DNA of 64,000 nucleotides, from assembly GCA_966250375.1 (NCBI GenBank), contig CBINHE010000002.1, positions 1 to 64,000 of the forward strand. The letters run 5' to 3'. How positions within the stretch are numbered: position 1 is the first letter of the stretch; each line of letters begins with the position of its first letter. Shown piece after piece: positions 26,120 to 34,867 of this stretch. A model generated the notes under the pieces. The model had not been told where the DNA came from. It did no database searches and was given only the letters and a program-made list of their open reading frames with translations. The translations under genes and the position numbers were made by a program. This stretch comes from CAMLDH01 sp966250375. Lineage in GTDB: Bacteria; Pseudomonadota; Gammaproteobacteria; Burkholderiales; Burkholderiaceae_D.

Positions 26120-26734
26120 ATGAGAAATATCGTTATTTTGATTTCAGGGCGTGGCAGCAATATGCAAGCCATCGTCCGTGCTGCGCAGGCGGAACAATGG
26201 CCGGCCAGGATCGCTGCGGTGATCAGCAATAAGGCCGATGCTGAAGGATTAGTGTTCGCTGCGGAACAAGGCATCCCGACCGCAGTCGTAGCCAATAAGA
26301 ATTTCCCCACGCGTGAGGCATTCGATGCTGCACTCCAAGTCGCGATTGACCGGTTCGCGCCCGATCTGGTGGTGCTCGCAGGCTTTATGCGCATTCTTAC
26401 GGCGCCGTTCGTCGAACATTACGCCGGCCGCATGCTCAATATTCATCCATCATTGTTGCCGAGTTTTCCCGGCCTCTCAACGCATCGCCAGGCGTTGGCA
26501 GCAGGCGTCAAGGTACATGGCGCCACAGTGCATTTTGTCACGGCGGACCTTGACCATGGGCCGGTTGTGGCGCAAGCGGTAGTGCCAGTACTGGCCGGCG
26601 ACACGGAAGAGATGCTGTCCTCACGCGTGCTGGTTCAGGAACATGTGATTTATCCGCGCGCTGTTCGCTCGTTCATCGAGGGCAAGCTGACTCTCGAAAA
26701 CAGCCACGTGCATGTCGTCACAGACCTGCAGTAG
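26120..26734 (+). CDS. purN: phosphoribosylglycinamide formyltransferase
   Basis: A 204-residue enzyme that transfers a formyl group from 10-formyltetrahydrofolate to GAR in purine synthesis. The phosphate loop ISGRGSNMQAI lies near the N terminus. LAGFMRILTAPFVEHY..MLNIHPSLLPSFPG contains the catalytic Asn-His pair, and HFVTADLDHGPVVAQ contains the Asp. I start at ATG 26120 (MRNIVILISG); ATG 26111 and a frame open from 26075 are alternatives. No ribosome site is visible and a TACAAT box ends 8 bases upstream, so the message may be leaderless. Confidence 0.93.
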   Translation: MRNIVILISGRGSNMQAIVRAAQAEQWPARIAAVISNKADAEGLVFAAEQGIPTAVVANKNFPTREAFDAALQVAIDRFAPDLVVLAGFMRILTAPFVEHYAGRMLNIHPSLLPSFPGLSTHRQALAAGVKVHGATVHFVTADLDHGPVVAQAVVPVLAGDTEEMLSSRVLVQEHVIYPRAVRSFIEGKLTLENSHVHVVTDLQ

Positions 26735-26769
26735 CACGGCAGCAAACAAGATTATTAGAAGGATTCTGT

Positions 26770-28026
26770 ATGAGATTGCCACCAGCCGTCGTTGGCTTCA
26801 CGGAAGAAGTGCTACGCGAGATTTTGCGTTTTACCGGCCCGGCGGACGTTACCTTGTCACGTTATTTTAAAGATCACCCCAAGATCGGTTCCCGCGAACG
26901 GGGTGCAATCGCCGAGGGCGTGTATGGCCTTTTGCGCAACAAATCCGTATACGCGAGTTTCTCCGAATCCGGAGCCGGCCCGACAATGCGACGCTTGACC
27001 TTGCTCGGTTTGGCCGATGCCGTCGGTGTTGATGCACTCGGTGGATTGTCGGTTGAAGAAACCGACTGGCTGAACCGCGTGATGCAAATCGACCGTGCTA
27101 CCTTGCCCGCCGCGTTGCGTGCGAACTTTCCGCAATGGTTGTTCGACAAGCTGGTTGCACGGCATGGCGAGGAAAAAATGCTGCAACTGGCTGAGGCATT
27201 GAACCGGCCAGCGCCGCTAGATCTGCGTGTCAACGCACTGAAATCCACGCGTGATGACGTGATCGCTGAACTGGCGACAGCACCGATCCTGTGCGAGCCG
27301 ACGCCTTATGCGCCGTTGGGTATCCGGATACTGAAAAAGCCCGCGCTGCAGAATCTTCCATTGTTCAAAAACGGTTCGATCGAAGTGCAGGACGAGGGCA
27401 GTCAATTATTGTCCCAGGTAGTTGGTGCCAGACGCGGCGAGATGGTCGTCGATTTCTGCGCCGGTGCCGGCGGCAAGACCTTGGCCCTGGGTGCAGCGAT
27501 GCGCAACACAGGACGCCTGTACGCATTTGACGTATCGGAAAAGCGTTTGGGTAAACTGAAACCGCGCCTGGCCAGAAGCGGCCTGTCGAATGTGCATCCA
27601 GTGTTGATCGCGCATGAAAATGATGCAAAAATCAAGCGTTTGGCCGGAAAAATCGACCGTGTATTGGTCGATGCGCCGTGCAGCGGTTTGGGCACCTTGC
27701 GCCGCAATCCCGACGTCAAATGGCGCCAGACATCGGTGTCCCTGGTCGAATTGAATGCCAAGCAGATTGCCATCTTGTCCGGCGCCGCGCGCTTGGTGAA
27801 GCCAGGTGGGCGGCTAGTCTATGCGACTTGCAGTTTGCTCGACGAAGAGAATGAGGCGATCGTCACGCAGTTCATGTCTTTTCATGAGGATTTTGTGCTG
27901 GTGCCGATGAAAGACGTGTTGGCCGAACAAAAAATAGTGCTGGACATGCAGGACTACTTGACGCTTGTGCCGCATGAGCATCAAACAGACGGTTTTTTTG
28001 CCGCGGTACTTGAACGTAAAAAATGA
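26770..28026 (+). CDS. rsmB: 16S rRNA m5C methyltransferase, RsmB-like
   Basis: A 418-residue NOL1/NOP2/Sun-family RNA cytosine-5 methyltransferase. An N-terminal helical RNA-binding region (about 1-140) precedes the SAM-dependent domain: VVDFCAGAGGKTLAL (motif I), LVDAPCSGLGTLRRNPDVKWR (motif IV, with one active Cys) and VYATCSLLDEEN (motif VI, catalytic Cys). No fmt or NusB gene is adjacent, so RsmB versus another family member is a judgement from motifs only. It overlaps the next gene by ATGA. Confidence 0.85.
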   Translation: MRLPPAVVGFTEEVLREILRFTGPADVTLSRYFKDHPKIGSRERGAIAEGVYGLLRNKSVYASFSESGAGPTMRRLTLLGLADAVGVDALGGLSVEETDWLNRVMQIDRATLPAALRANFPQWLFDKLVARHGEEKMLQLAEALNRPAPLDLRVNALKSTRDDVIAELATAPILCEPTPYAPLGIRILKKPALQNLPLFKNGSIEVQDEGSQLLSQVVGARRGEMVVDFCAGAGGKTLALGAAMRNTGRLYAFDVSEKRLGKLKPRLARSGLSNVHPVLIAHENDAKIKRLAGKIDRVLVDAPCSGLGTLRRNPDVKWRQTSVSLVELNAKQIAILSGAARLVKPGGRLVYATCSLLDEENEAIVTQFMSFHEDFVLVPMKDVLAEQKIVLDMQDYLTLVPHEHQTDGFFAAVLERKK

Positions 28027-28586
28027 GGCAATGGCTCGCCATTGGCGTAACATGCATTTGCACCGGCATCGTTGCGCCCCATGCCATCGCACGAGACGCC
28101 GCCCCGGCGATGGCCGCACAAGGCACGCTGCAAGCCGCATTTGCGCCATGGGATGATGTTGAAGGCGTGATCATCGATGAAATCGCTGGCGCACGCAGGC
28201 AAGTGCTGGTGCAGGCCTATTTATTGACCAGCAAGAAGATCGCGAATGCGCTGATCGCTGCATACCGACGTGGTGTTGACGTGCGCGTATTGGCCGATGC
28301 GGAACAACTCTCCAAAACCGAATCGTCAATGCTGCCGGACTTGGCAGCTACCGGCATTCCAGTGTGGCTGGAGACGAAATATCAAAATGCCCACAACAAG
28401 ATTGTCGTGATTGATGCTGCGACGCCGGACGCCACTGTGATCACCGGCAGTTTCAATTTCACTTGGAACGCGCAGCACAAGAATGCCGAAAATATCATCA
28501 TCGTGCGCAGAAACCCCTCGCTCGCATCCCAATACACGTTGAATTGGGAGCGGCATCGACAAGACGCAATGCAATATAAAAAATGA
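28023..28586 (+). CDS. exported phospholipase D-like nuclease (single HKD)
   Basis: A 187-residue protein with a signal peptide (about 1-24, APHAIA) and one phospholipase D motif, AHNKIVVIDAATPDATVITGSFNFT, in which His-x-Lys and the Ser-x-Asn partner are intact. Small single-motif members such as the plasmid nuclease Nuc act as dimers and cut DNA or RNA non-specifically in the periplasm, which is the likely role. It is translationally coupled (ATGA) to the gene before and the gene after. Confidence 0.85.
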   Translation: MRQWLAIGVTCICTGIVAPHAIARDAAPAMAAQGTLQAAFAPWDDVEGVIIDEIAGARRQVLVQAYLLTSKKIANALIAAYRRGVDVRVLADAEQLSKTESSMLPDLAATGIPVWLETKYQNAHNKIVVIDAATPDATVITGSFNFTWNAQHKNAENIIIVRRNPSLASQYTLNWERHRQDAMQYKK

Positions 28587-29875
28587 CGACAGCTCCGCTC
28601 TCCAGTCTCTGGCTCGATCTTTGGTCCGATTTGCAGGATCCCGGCATGCTGTGGCAAATCGGTGCTCTGGTTATTTGCGTTGTGGCCGGGTGGGGATTAG
28701 CGCGGGCATTGCGGGCGACGGTTGCCGTGAAGGATGTGCAATTGGGGGTGATGCGTGTGGGAGTCGAGAGTTTTTCTCGCGTTCTTTCTCCGCTCTTGGC
28801 GTTGACCTTGATCGTAATTGCAAAACCGCTGCTCGCGAAATGGCATCATATCAATCTGCTGCGCGTCGCCATACCGTTGGTCGCATCATTCGCGCTGATT
28901 CGTCTGGCGTTCTATGTACTGCGACGGATTTTTGTCCGAGGCGGCCAAGTCGGCAGTTTTATGCTGTTGTTTGAAAAGGTCTTTGCTGCCCTAGTCTGGG
29001 CCTGTGTTGCCCTTTATATCACGGGATTGTGGCCCGAGCTCATACGGTATCTCGAAGAGGTCGTGATTCCGGTCGGGCGTAACAAGATACCTCTATTGGT
29101 TATTTGGCAAGCCGCGGTGTCAGTTATCGTAACGTTGCTGCTCGCGCTTTGGGCCGGTGCGGCGCTCGAAGACCGCCTGATGCAATTGGACACCGTGCAT
29201 TCGTCATTGCGGGCAGCAATGGCGCGCATGGGGCGTGCATTGTTGGTCGTCGTCGCAGTGTTGTTGAGCCTGTCATCGGTCGGTATCGATTTAACGGTCT
29301 TGTCCGTTTTTGGCGGCGCGTTGGGGGTCGGTATCGGCCTCGGATTGCAGAAAATTGTGAGCAGCTATGTATCGGGCTTCGTGATTCTGCTGGAACGCAG
29401 TTTGGCGGTGGGCGACATGGTCGCAGTTGATAAGTACTACGGCAAGGTGACGCAAATTAATACCCGCTATACCATCGTGCAAGGCTTGGATGGCATCGAA
29501 TCTGTCGTGCCCAACGATATGCTGATATTGAGCCCGGTACAGAATTATTCGCTGACCGATAGGACATTACGGCTGGCGACGCATGTCAGCGTAAGTTATC
29601 AAACAAATATTGATGATGCCATACGATGGTTGGAAGAAGCGACTGCAAGCGTCGCTCGGGTCTTGAAAAAACCGGCGCCGCAAGCAATGCTGATCAAGTT
29701 TGGTGCGGACGGGCTGGAACTGGAAATCGGCTTCTGGATTGCGGACCCCGAAAATGGGCGCCTTAATGTGCTGTCCGACGTCAATCGCGCAATCTGGGCA
29801 GCCCTGCAAAATCATCAAATCACAGAACCGTATCTGCAACGTGAAATGAGGCTGATTGGCGAAGTAAAGGCATGA
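28583..29875 (+). CDS. MscS-family mechanosensitive channel
   Basis: A 430-residue inner-membrane protein with about five to six hydrophobic helices in the first 250 residues. The pore-lining helix and beta domain follow (LSVFGGALGVGIGLGLQKIVSSYVSGFVILLERSLAVGDMV, then the VPNDMLILSPVQNYS segment typical of MscS). It should gate in response to membrane tension and release solutes during hypo-osmotic shock. It is longer at the N terminus than E. coli MscS, like the YbdG/YnaI class. It overlaps the PLD gene by four bases. Confidence 0.9.
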   Translation: MTTAPLSSLWLDLWSDLQDPGMLWQIGALVICVVAGWGLARALRATVAVKDVQLGVMRVGVESFSRVLSPLLALTLIVIAKPLLAKWHHINLLRVAIPLVASFALIRLAFYVLRRIFVRGGQVGSFMLLFEKVFAALVWACVALYITGLWPELIRYLEEVVIPVGRNKIPLLVIWQAAVSVIVTLLLALWAGAALEDRLMQLDTVHSSLRAAMARMGRALLVVVAVLLSLSSVGIDLTVLSVFGGALGVGIGLGLQKIVSSYVSGFVILLERSLAVGDMVAVDKYYGKVTQINTRYTIVQGLDGIESVVPNDMLILSPVQNYSLTDRTLRLATHVSVSYQTNIDDAIRWLEEATASVARVLKKPAPQAMLIKFGADGLELEIGFWIADPENGRLNVLSDVNRAIWAALQNHQITEPYLQREMRLIGEVKA

Positions 29876-29996
29876 CCCTTTTGGTAATAGGCCTTAACCT
29901 GTAAAAAGCGTACAATGCGGAACAAAAATCAATGTGCGTTCCCTATTGGCGTTCAACAGGCGAATCGCGACGATGGAGTTAGCTTAGGAGTGGGAA

Positions 29997-31205
29997 TTGA
30001 TTTTATCAACAATGTTTGATGCAGTACTGAATTTTTTATCGAATGGTCTTACGAGTGCGACGAGCTGGGAAGTCGTTATTTATACGCTCGTTGTCACGCA
30101 CATCACGATTGCGGCTGTCACGATTTTCCTGCATCGCAGTCAGGCGCATCGTGCGCTCGATTTGCATGCCATTCCGAGTCATTTCTTCCGCTTTTGGCTG
30201 TGGTTGACAACCGGTATGGTCACCAAGGAGTGGGCGGCCATCCACCGCAAGCACCACGCCAAGTGCGAAACCGAAGAAGACCCGCATAGCCCGGTAACAC
30301 GAGGCATCAAGAAGGTGCTGCTGGAAGGTTCGGAGCTTTATCGCACCGAATCGAAAAATCTCGAGACGATCGAAAAGTATGGTCATGGCACGCCCGATGA
30401 CTGGATCGAACGCAATCTGTATACCAAATACAGCTGGCAGGGTGTCGCCCTGATGATGATTATCAACGTGTTGCTGTTCGGTGTGATCGGTGTGACGGTA
30501 TGGGCGATACAGATGTTGTGGATTCCGATTTTTGCAGCCGGCGTGATCAACGGTATCGGCCATTTTTGGGGTTATCGCAATTATGAAAGCACCGATGCAG
30601 CAACCAATATCGTCCCGTGGGGTATCCTCATCGGCGGCGAAGAACTGCACAACAATCATCACACGTTCGGAACCTCGGCCAAACTGTCGTCCAAGTGGTA
30701 TGAATTCGATATCGGCTGGATGTACATTCGCATCCTCGAAATCGCGGGTTTGGCGAAAGTGAAAAAAGTAGCGCCGGCGCCGAAATTCGACCGTGAAAAA
30801 CTGGTTGCTGATTTCGAAACGCTGCAATCGGTCATCGCCAACCGCTATGACGTGACTGCGAAATATGCGAAATCCTTGAAGCAGGCATGGCACGATGAGC
30901 TTGAGGTATTGAAAGACAAAGCCAAGCTGGAAGCCGCTTTTCTGAGGTCGTCCAAAAAGTTGCTGCAGCGTGAGCCTGCCAAATTGGAGGCGCCGCAAAA
31001 GCAGCAGCTTACGGAATTGTTTGCGCACAGCAAGGCGTTGCAAACGATGCACGAAATGCGCGTCGAACTTGGTGCAATCTGGGAGCGTTCGCATGCCAGT
31101 CGCGACCAACTGCTGCAGCAGTTGCAAGACTGGTGTGCAAGAGCGGAAGCGTCCGGTATCCAAGCTTTGCGCGACTTCTCCATGCGTTTGCGTAGTTATG
31201 CATAA
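29997..31205 (+). CDS. acyl-CoA/acyl-lipid delta-9 fatty acid desaturase
   Basis: A 402-residue membrane di-iron desaturase. The three histidine boxes are HRSQAH (46-51), HRKHH (83-87) and HNNHH (218-222), with hydrophobic pairs between them. After about residue 260 there is a long charged helical C-terminal extension of about 140 residues with no catalytic motif. The start is TTG 29997, with GGAG seven bases upstream; ATG 30012 is a weaker choice. It introduces a double bond into saturated acyl chains, probably to adjust membrane fluidity. Confidence 0.9.
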   Translation: MILSTMFDAVLNFLSNGLTSATSWEVVIYTLVVTHITIAAVTIFLHRSQAHRALDLHAIPSHFFRFWLWLTTGMVTKEWAAIHRKHHAKCETEEDPHSPVTRGIKKVLLEGSELYRTESKNLETIEKYGHGTPDDWIERNLYTKYSWQGVALMMIINVLLFGVIGVTVWAIQMLWIPIFAAGVINGIGHFWGYRNYESTDAATNIVPWGILIGGEELHNNHHTFGTSAKLSSKWYEFDIGWMYIRILEIAGLAKVKKVAPAPKFDREKLVADFETLQSVIANRYDVTAKYAKSLKQAWHDELEVLKDKAKLEAAFLRSSKKLLQREPAKLEAPQKQQLTELFAHSKALQTMHEMRVELGAIWERSHASRDQLLQQLQDWCARAEASGIQALRDFSMRLRSYA

Positions 31206-31273
31206 ACGACGAGCAGTCATGATGCGCCCAAGGGGGCGCTAGCACTCCCGCCCACTGCTGACGTCATTCCACT

Positions 31274-31308
31274 AAACGCGATCACGATTTACTGGTCGCG
31301 TTTTTGTT
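31274..31308 (+). terminator. rho-independent terminator after desaturase
   Basis: AAACGCGA and TCGCGTTT pair around a 14-base loop, followed by a T-rich run interrupted by one G. Confidence 0.75.
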
Positions 31309-31364
31309 TTTTTTGCGTTTGGAAAAAGTAGGCTGTTCCGGATTTTTGAACTGAAGGACCTAAC

Positions 31365-31401
31365 AAAAAGCCCCGCATGATTGGATCATGCGGGGCTTTT
31401 T
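31365..31401. terminator. bidirectional terminator between desaturase and rpmG
   Basis: AAAAAGCCCCGCATGA and its full reverse complement flank a short loop, giving a 16-bp stem with A and T tails on both sides. It starts 17 bases beyond the rpmG stop on the minus strand and can also stop readthrough from the desaturase. Confidence 0.93.
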
Positions 31402-31417
31402 GCCGAACCGGGATCGA

Positions 31418-31585
31418 TTATTTGATCTTGGTTTCTTTGTATGCCACGTGCTTGCGTGCCTTGGGATCGAACTTCATGATCTCCATTTTTTCAGGCGTGG
31501 TGCGCTTGTTTTTTGTGGTGGTGTAGAAATGACCCGTGCCTGCGGTCGATTCCAGCTTGATTTTGTCGCGGCCGGATTTAGCCAT
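31418..31585 (-). CDS. rpmG: 50S ribosomal protein L33
   Basis: A 55-residue ribosomal protein, MAKSGRDKIKLESTAGTG..HFYTTTKNKRTTPEKMEIMKFDPKARKHV, of the zinc-independent type (no CxxC pairs). It is a large-subunit component near the E site. It lies 94 bases after rpmB on the minus strand, the usual rpmB-rpmG pair, and ends before a strong terminator. Confidence 0.96.
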   Translation of the reverse strand: MAKSGRDKIKLESTAGTGHFYTTTKNKRTTPEKMEIMKFDPKARKHVAYKETKIK

Positions 31586-31679
31586 GATTTTTCCTTTTAT
31601 CTTGTCAGTCGGGAACAGAGCGGGCCGCGTAGGCGAGGACGCCTAGGTTGCCGCTCTATGCCGCAATTTCTAAAATTCG

Positions 31680-31916
31680 TTAGACTTTTTCGCCGCGGGC
31701 GCGCATATCGGCCAGCACGGCATCAATGCCGATTTTATCGATGACACGCAAGCCAGCGTTGGACAAGCGCAGCGATACCCAGCGATTTTCAGATTCAACG
31801 AAAAAACGGCGGTTTTGCAGGTTAGGCAAAAAGCGGCGTTTCGTTTTGTTATTTGCATGGGAAACGTTGTTGCCGACCATCGGCCCCTTCCCGGTGACTT
31901 GGCAGACACGTGCCAT
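31680..31916 (-). CDS. rpmB: 50S ribosomal protein L28
   Basis: A 78-residue ribosomal protein starting MARVCQVTGKGPMVGNNVSH, with NRRFFVESENRWVSLRLS, normal for bacterial L28. It is transcribed with rpmG. GAGGAG lies six bases before the ATG. Confidence 0.97.
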   Translation of the reverse strand: MARVCQVTGKGPMVGNNVSHANNKTKRRFLPNLQNRRFFVESENRWVSLRLSNAGLRVIDKIGIDAVLADMRARGEKV

Positions 31917-32055
31917 GTTTTACTCCTCAAAGATTTCCGAAATTGGAAAAAACAAGAGTATAGCGAAAAAAATCAGATATTTCAATGACTTGCGGAAAAC
32001 AAGTGTGTCATGAAAAATCAATTGATTTAACAATTTTGTCGTGGGTTTGCCTTTG

Positions 32056-32730
32056 CTACAAATGTCCATGTTCCGCAAATGAGTAGACCTGCCGTCCAGC
32101 CACCACGAAGTGATCGAGTACCCGCACATCTACCAGCGCAAGGGCCTGCTTCAACGCTTGCGTCAATGTATGGTCGGCCGCACTGGGTTCGGCACTGCCG
32201 GATGGATGATTGTGGGCCATGATGATACTGGCTGCGTTATGCGCTAGCGACACCTTGACGACTTCACGCGGATAGACGCTGGTGTGCGTCAGGGTGCCAC
32301 GAAACATCTCTTCGCTGGCAATCAGGCGGTTTTTTACGTCCAGGAACAGCACGGCAAACGATTCATATGGTTTGCTGCCTAACAGAAGCTGCAGATAATG
32401 TTTTACCGCCTGCGGCGAACTGAGGGTGACGCCGGCTTTCAACTCTTCTCCCAGCGCTCGCCGCGCCAGTTCCAGCACCGCCTGTAATTGCGCGAATTTG
32501 GCCGGCCCAAGTCCATTGATCTGCGAAAAATCGGTGAGCGTCGCGGAAAACAAGCCATTGAGCGAACCAAAATGGCCCACCATGTCGCGCCCGAGATCCA
32601 CCGCACTCTTGCCTGTTACGCCAACCCGCAGGAATACCGCCAGCAATTCCGCGTCGGACAGGCTTTGCGGGCCATGTTTAATGAGTCGCTCGCGCGGACG
32701 TTGTTCTTGTGGCCAGTCGGTGATTGCCAT
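32056..32730 (-). CDS. radC: RadC-family JAB/MPN metalloprotein
   Basis: A 224-residue protein: N-terminal helix-hairpin-helix region (GPQSLSDAELLAVFLRVG, INGLGPAKFAQLQAVLELARR), then a JAB1/MPN+ domain with the zinc set Glu-..HxHPxGxxxxSxxD seen in MAHNHPSGSAEPSAADHTLT. The historical name suggests DNA repair, but that role has been withdrawn in E. coli and the activity is unknown. It is divergent from the FKBP gene, 74 bases apart. Confidence 0.92.
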   Translation of the reverse strand: MAITDWPQEQRPRERLIKHGPQSLSDAELLAVFLRVGVTGKSAVDLGRDMVGHFGSLNGLFSATLTDFSQINGLGPAKFAQLQAVLELARRALGEELKAGVTLSSPQAVKHYLQLLLGSKPYESFAVLFLDVKNRLIASEEMFRGTLTHTSVYPREVVKVSLAHNAASIIMAHNHPSGSAEPSAADHTLTQALKQALALVDVRVLDHFVVAGRQVYSFAEHGHL

Positions 32731-32804
32731 TATCTGTTTGAGAGGGGGAGTTTAGAAGGAACGTGGCTTAAAATAGCGAGCTATCATGCCACCCCGGATT
32801 TTCA

Positions 32805-33260
32805 ATGTCAAATTCACAATACATCGTTGTTGGCGAAAACGCCTATCTCACACTGCACTACCGCCTCTCATCCATGGATGGTGCGGATATCGTCAGCACT
32901 TTTCAGGATAATCCAGCGACGCTTCAGCTCGGCACGGGCCAGCTCGCGCCGTTTCTCGAGGCGTGTTTGATCGGGTTGCCGGAAGGCGCGTGCGAAACTT
33001 TCGAACTGCAGCCGGAAAAAGCATTCGGTCCGCGCAATCCCGATCTAATACAAAAAGTGTCGCGTGCCACGCTGGACGAAAATTCGCCTGCGGATGCGGA
33101 TTATGCGATTGGCGATGTGGTGGAGTTTGCGGCGCCTTCAGGTGGCCGGTTTGCCGGCGTGTTGCGTGAAATCGATGCAGAAGATGCATTGTTCGATTTT
33201 AATCACCCTTTGGCTGGACAGACGCTGAAATTCGAAGTGAAAATTATCGGCATATTGTGA
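32805..33260 (+). CDS. FKBP-type peptidyl-prolyl isomerase, SlpA/FkpB-like
   Basis: A 151-residue cytoplasmic FKBP of the SlyD/SlpA class. The FKBP half (VVGENAYLTLHYRLSSMDG.., LPEGACETFELQPEKAFG) is interrupted by the insert-in-flap chaperone segment (about 75-125) and closes with FDFNHPLAGQTLKFEVKIIGI. It lacks the His-rich SlyD tail. It precedes ispH by 57 bases; the fkpB-ispH pair is a common arrangement and they are probably co-transcribed. Confidence 0.92.
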   Translation: MSNSQYIVVGENAYLTLHYRLSSMDGADIVSTFQDNPATLQLGTGQLAPFLEACLIGLPEGACETFELQPEKAFGPRNPDLIQKVSRATLDENSPADADYAIGDVVEFAAPSGGRFAGVLREIDAEDALFDFNHPLAGQTLKFEVKIIGIL

Positions 33261-33317
33261 GAATGAATGATCGCCTCGCTGGTCTTGATCAAGATTTCGT
33301 AGTTCTTAGGATTAAAA

Positions 33318-34265
33318 ATGGATAAAGAAATTTTACTCGCGCAGCCGCGCGGTTTCTGTGCCGGGGTCGACCGTGCGATCGAAATCGTTGAACGCGCGTT
33401 GCAGCAGTTCGGCGCGCCGATCTATGTGCGCCATGAAATCGTGCATAACGCCTATGTGGTTGATGATCTGCGCACCAAAGGTGCGATTTTTATTGAAGAA
33501 CTGGCGGACGTCCCGGCCGGCAATACTGTCGTGTTTTCTGCGCATGGCGTGTCCAAGGCGGTGCAGGTCGAGGCTGACGCGCGCGGCTTGCGTGTATTCG
33601 ATGCGACTTGTCCTTTGGTGACCAAGGTCCATATCGAGGTCGCCAAGATGCGTCGTGAAGGTCGTGAAATCATCATGATTGGTCATGACGGACATCCGGA
33701 AGTGGAAGGCACGATGGGACAGGCGGAAGAGGGCATGTACCTGGTTGAAAATGTTGCCGATGTGGAAAAGCTCATTGTGGCCAACGCCGACATGTTGGCC
33801 TATGTGTCGCAGACGACGTTGTCCGTTGACGATACTGCGGACGTGATTGCGGCGCTGAAGCATAAATTTCCCAATATCACGGCGCCGAAAAGAGGCGATA
33901 TTTGTTATGCGACGACTAACCGGCAGGAGGCAGTCAAATTCATGGCGCCACAGGTTGAGGTGGTGATCGTGGTGGGTAGTCCGAATAGCTCCAACTCCAA
34001 TCGCTTGCGTGAAGTTGCTGAAAAGAAGGGCGTAACCGCCTACATGGTGGACAACGCTTCGCAAATCGACTCCGCTTGGCTGAACGGGAAAACACGCATT
34101 GGCGTGACAGCCGGCGCCTCAGCACCAGAGATATTGGTGCAAGCGGTCATCAACCGATTGAAAGAATGCGGTGCCAAGAGCGTACGGCCATTGGCAGGGG
34201 TCGAGGAGCATGTTACTTTCCCTCTGCCAAAGGGGCTGAATGGCGTTCCACTAGTGCGAAATTAA
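33318..34265 (+). CDS. ispH: 4-hydroxy-3-methylbut-2-enyl diphosphate reductase
   Basis: A 315-residue 4Fe-4S enzyme for the last step of the MEP isoprenoid pathway, giving IPP and DMAPP. Three conserved cysteines bind the cluster: in PRGFCAGVDRAIEIVE (Cys14), in FDATCPLVTKVH and in GDICYATTNRQEA. VGSPNSSNSNRL and the GASAPE motif are standard. Length and start (TAGGATTAAAA before ATG) fit the family. Confidence 0.96.
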   Translation: MDKEILLAQPRGFCAGVDRAIEIVERALQQFGAPIYVRHEIVHNAYVVDDLRTKGAIFIEELADVPAGNTVVFSAHGVSKAVQVEADARGLRVFDATCPLVTKVHIEVAKMRREGREIIMIGHDGHPEVEGTMGQAEEGMYLVENVADVEKLIVANADMLAYVSQTTLSVDDTADVIAALKHKFPNITAPKRGDICYATTNRQEAVKFMAPQVEVVIVVGSPNSSNSNRLREVAEKKGVTAYMVDNASQIDSAWLNGKTRIGVTAGASAPEILVQAVINRLKECGAKSVRPLAGVEEHVTFPLPKGLNGVPLVRN

Positions 34266-34467
34266 ATTTAGAGCATTCAGTCAATTTCTACAAGAAAGTT
34301 CATTTTTTAAAGTGGCGATTTTGCAGAATGCAATATCACGGTCACTACTGCAATGCGGGTTTGGGAAAAAGCTTTTTTGCTTTACACAAAAATTGTGATG
34401 TGGCACAAAGAGCTCAACTTATCGCGCTGTCCGGTCACCGCGAGTGCAATATCATCGGCCTCGGTAT

Positions 34468-34591
34468 TAGAGCGGTTTGCGAATCAGTGTAAGGGGCCAA
34501 TCTCGGGCCTGCGGTGCTCGGTGTACATCACGTACACGTGCGCTCCTCGGCCCGACCTCGGCTCCCTTGCACAGACCCGCAAACCGCTCTA
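34468..34591. repeat. 124-bp imperfect inverted repeat with AGAGCGG ends
   Basis: The element starts TAGAGCGGTTTGCG and ends CGCAAACCGCTCTA. The two arms pair with few mismatches through about 55 bases each (AATCAGTGTAAGGG against CCCTTGCACAGACC) and a small inner GTGTAC/GTACAC palindrome. The whole element would fold as one long hairpin. The same AGAGCGG..TTGC ends occur at 63101 and 63413. No transposase is present. I read it as a non-autonomous mobile or structural repeat, between ispH and livH. Confidence 0.8.
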
Positions 34592-34867
34592 GTGACAGTG
34601 CATAAGCAAGGGCCAAAAATATGATAAAAATTTCCATCGAAAGCCATTTAGGAAAGACAAGATCATGAGCAGTAGTCACACCATCAATAATCCGCAAGTC
34701 CGGACTCATCTTTTCCTATAACCAATACTCAAGCATAAGCGACGCGCAGGCAATTTTTGCTGAATGTGATTTTTTTGCCTGGAATGATTTCTGCTTATCA
34801 ACATAATGCATTGCGCTGGCGTCGTCACAGCTTTTTTCGATCCGATTTTTTAGAGAGCAAGAAAATT
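34592..34867. other. leader region of livHMGF, no gene seen
   Basis: These 276 bases follow the hairpin repeat and precede livH. I see no livK remnant, terminator or riboswitch. A minus-strand frame covering 34467-34709 runs through the repeat and is not credible. The region should hold the liv promoter. Confidence 0.45.

Noticed and set aside
34467..34709. 80-codon minus-strand frame with a hydrophobic middle
   Set aside because: Its C-terminal third is the hairpin repeat, it has no ribosome site and no recognisable family.
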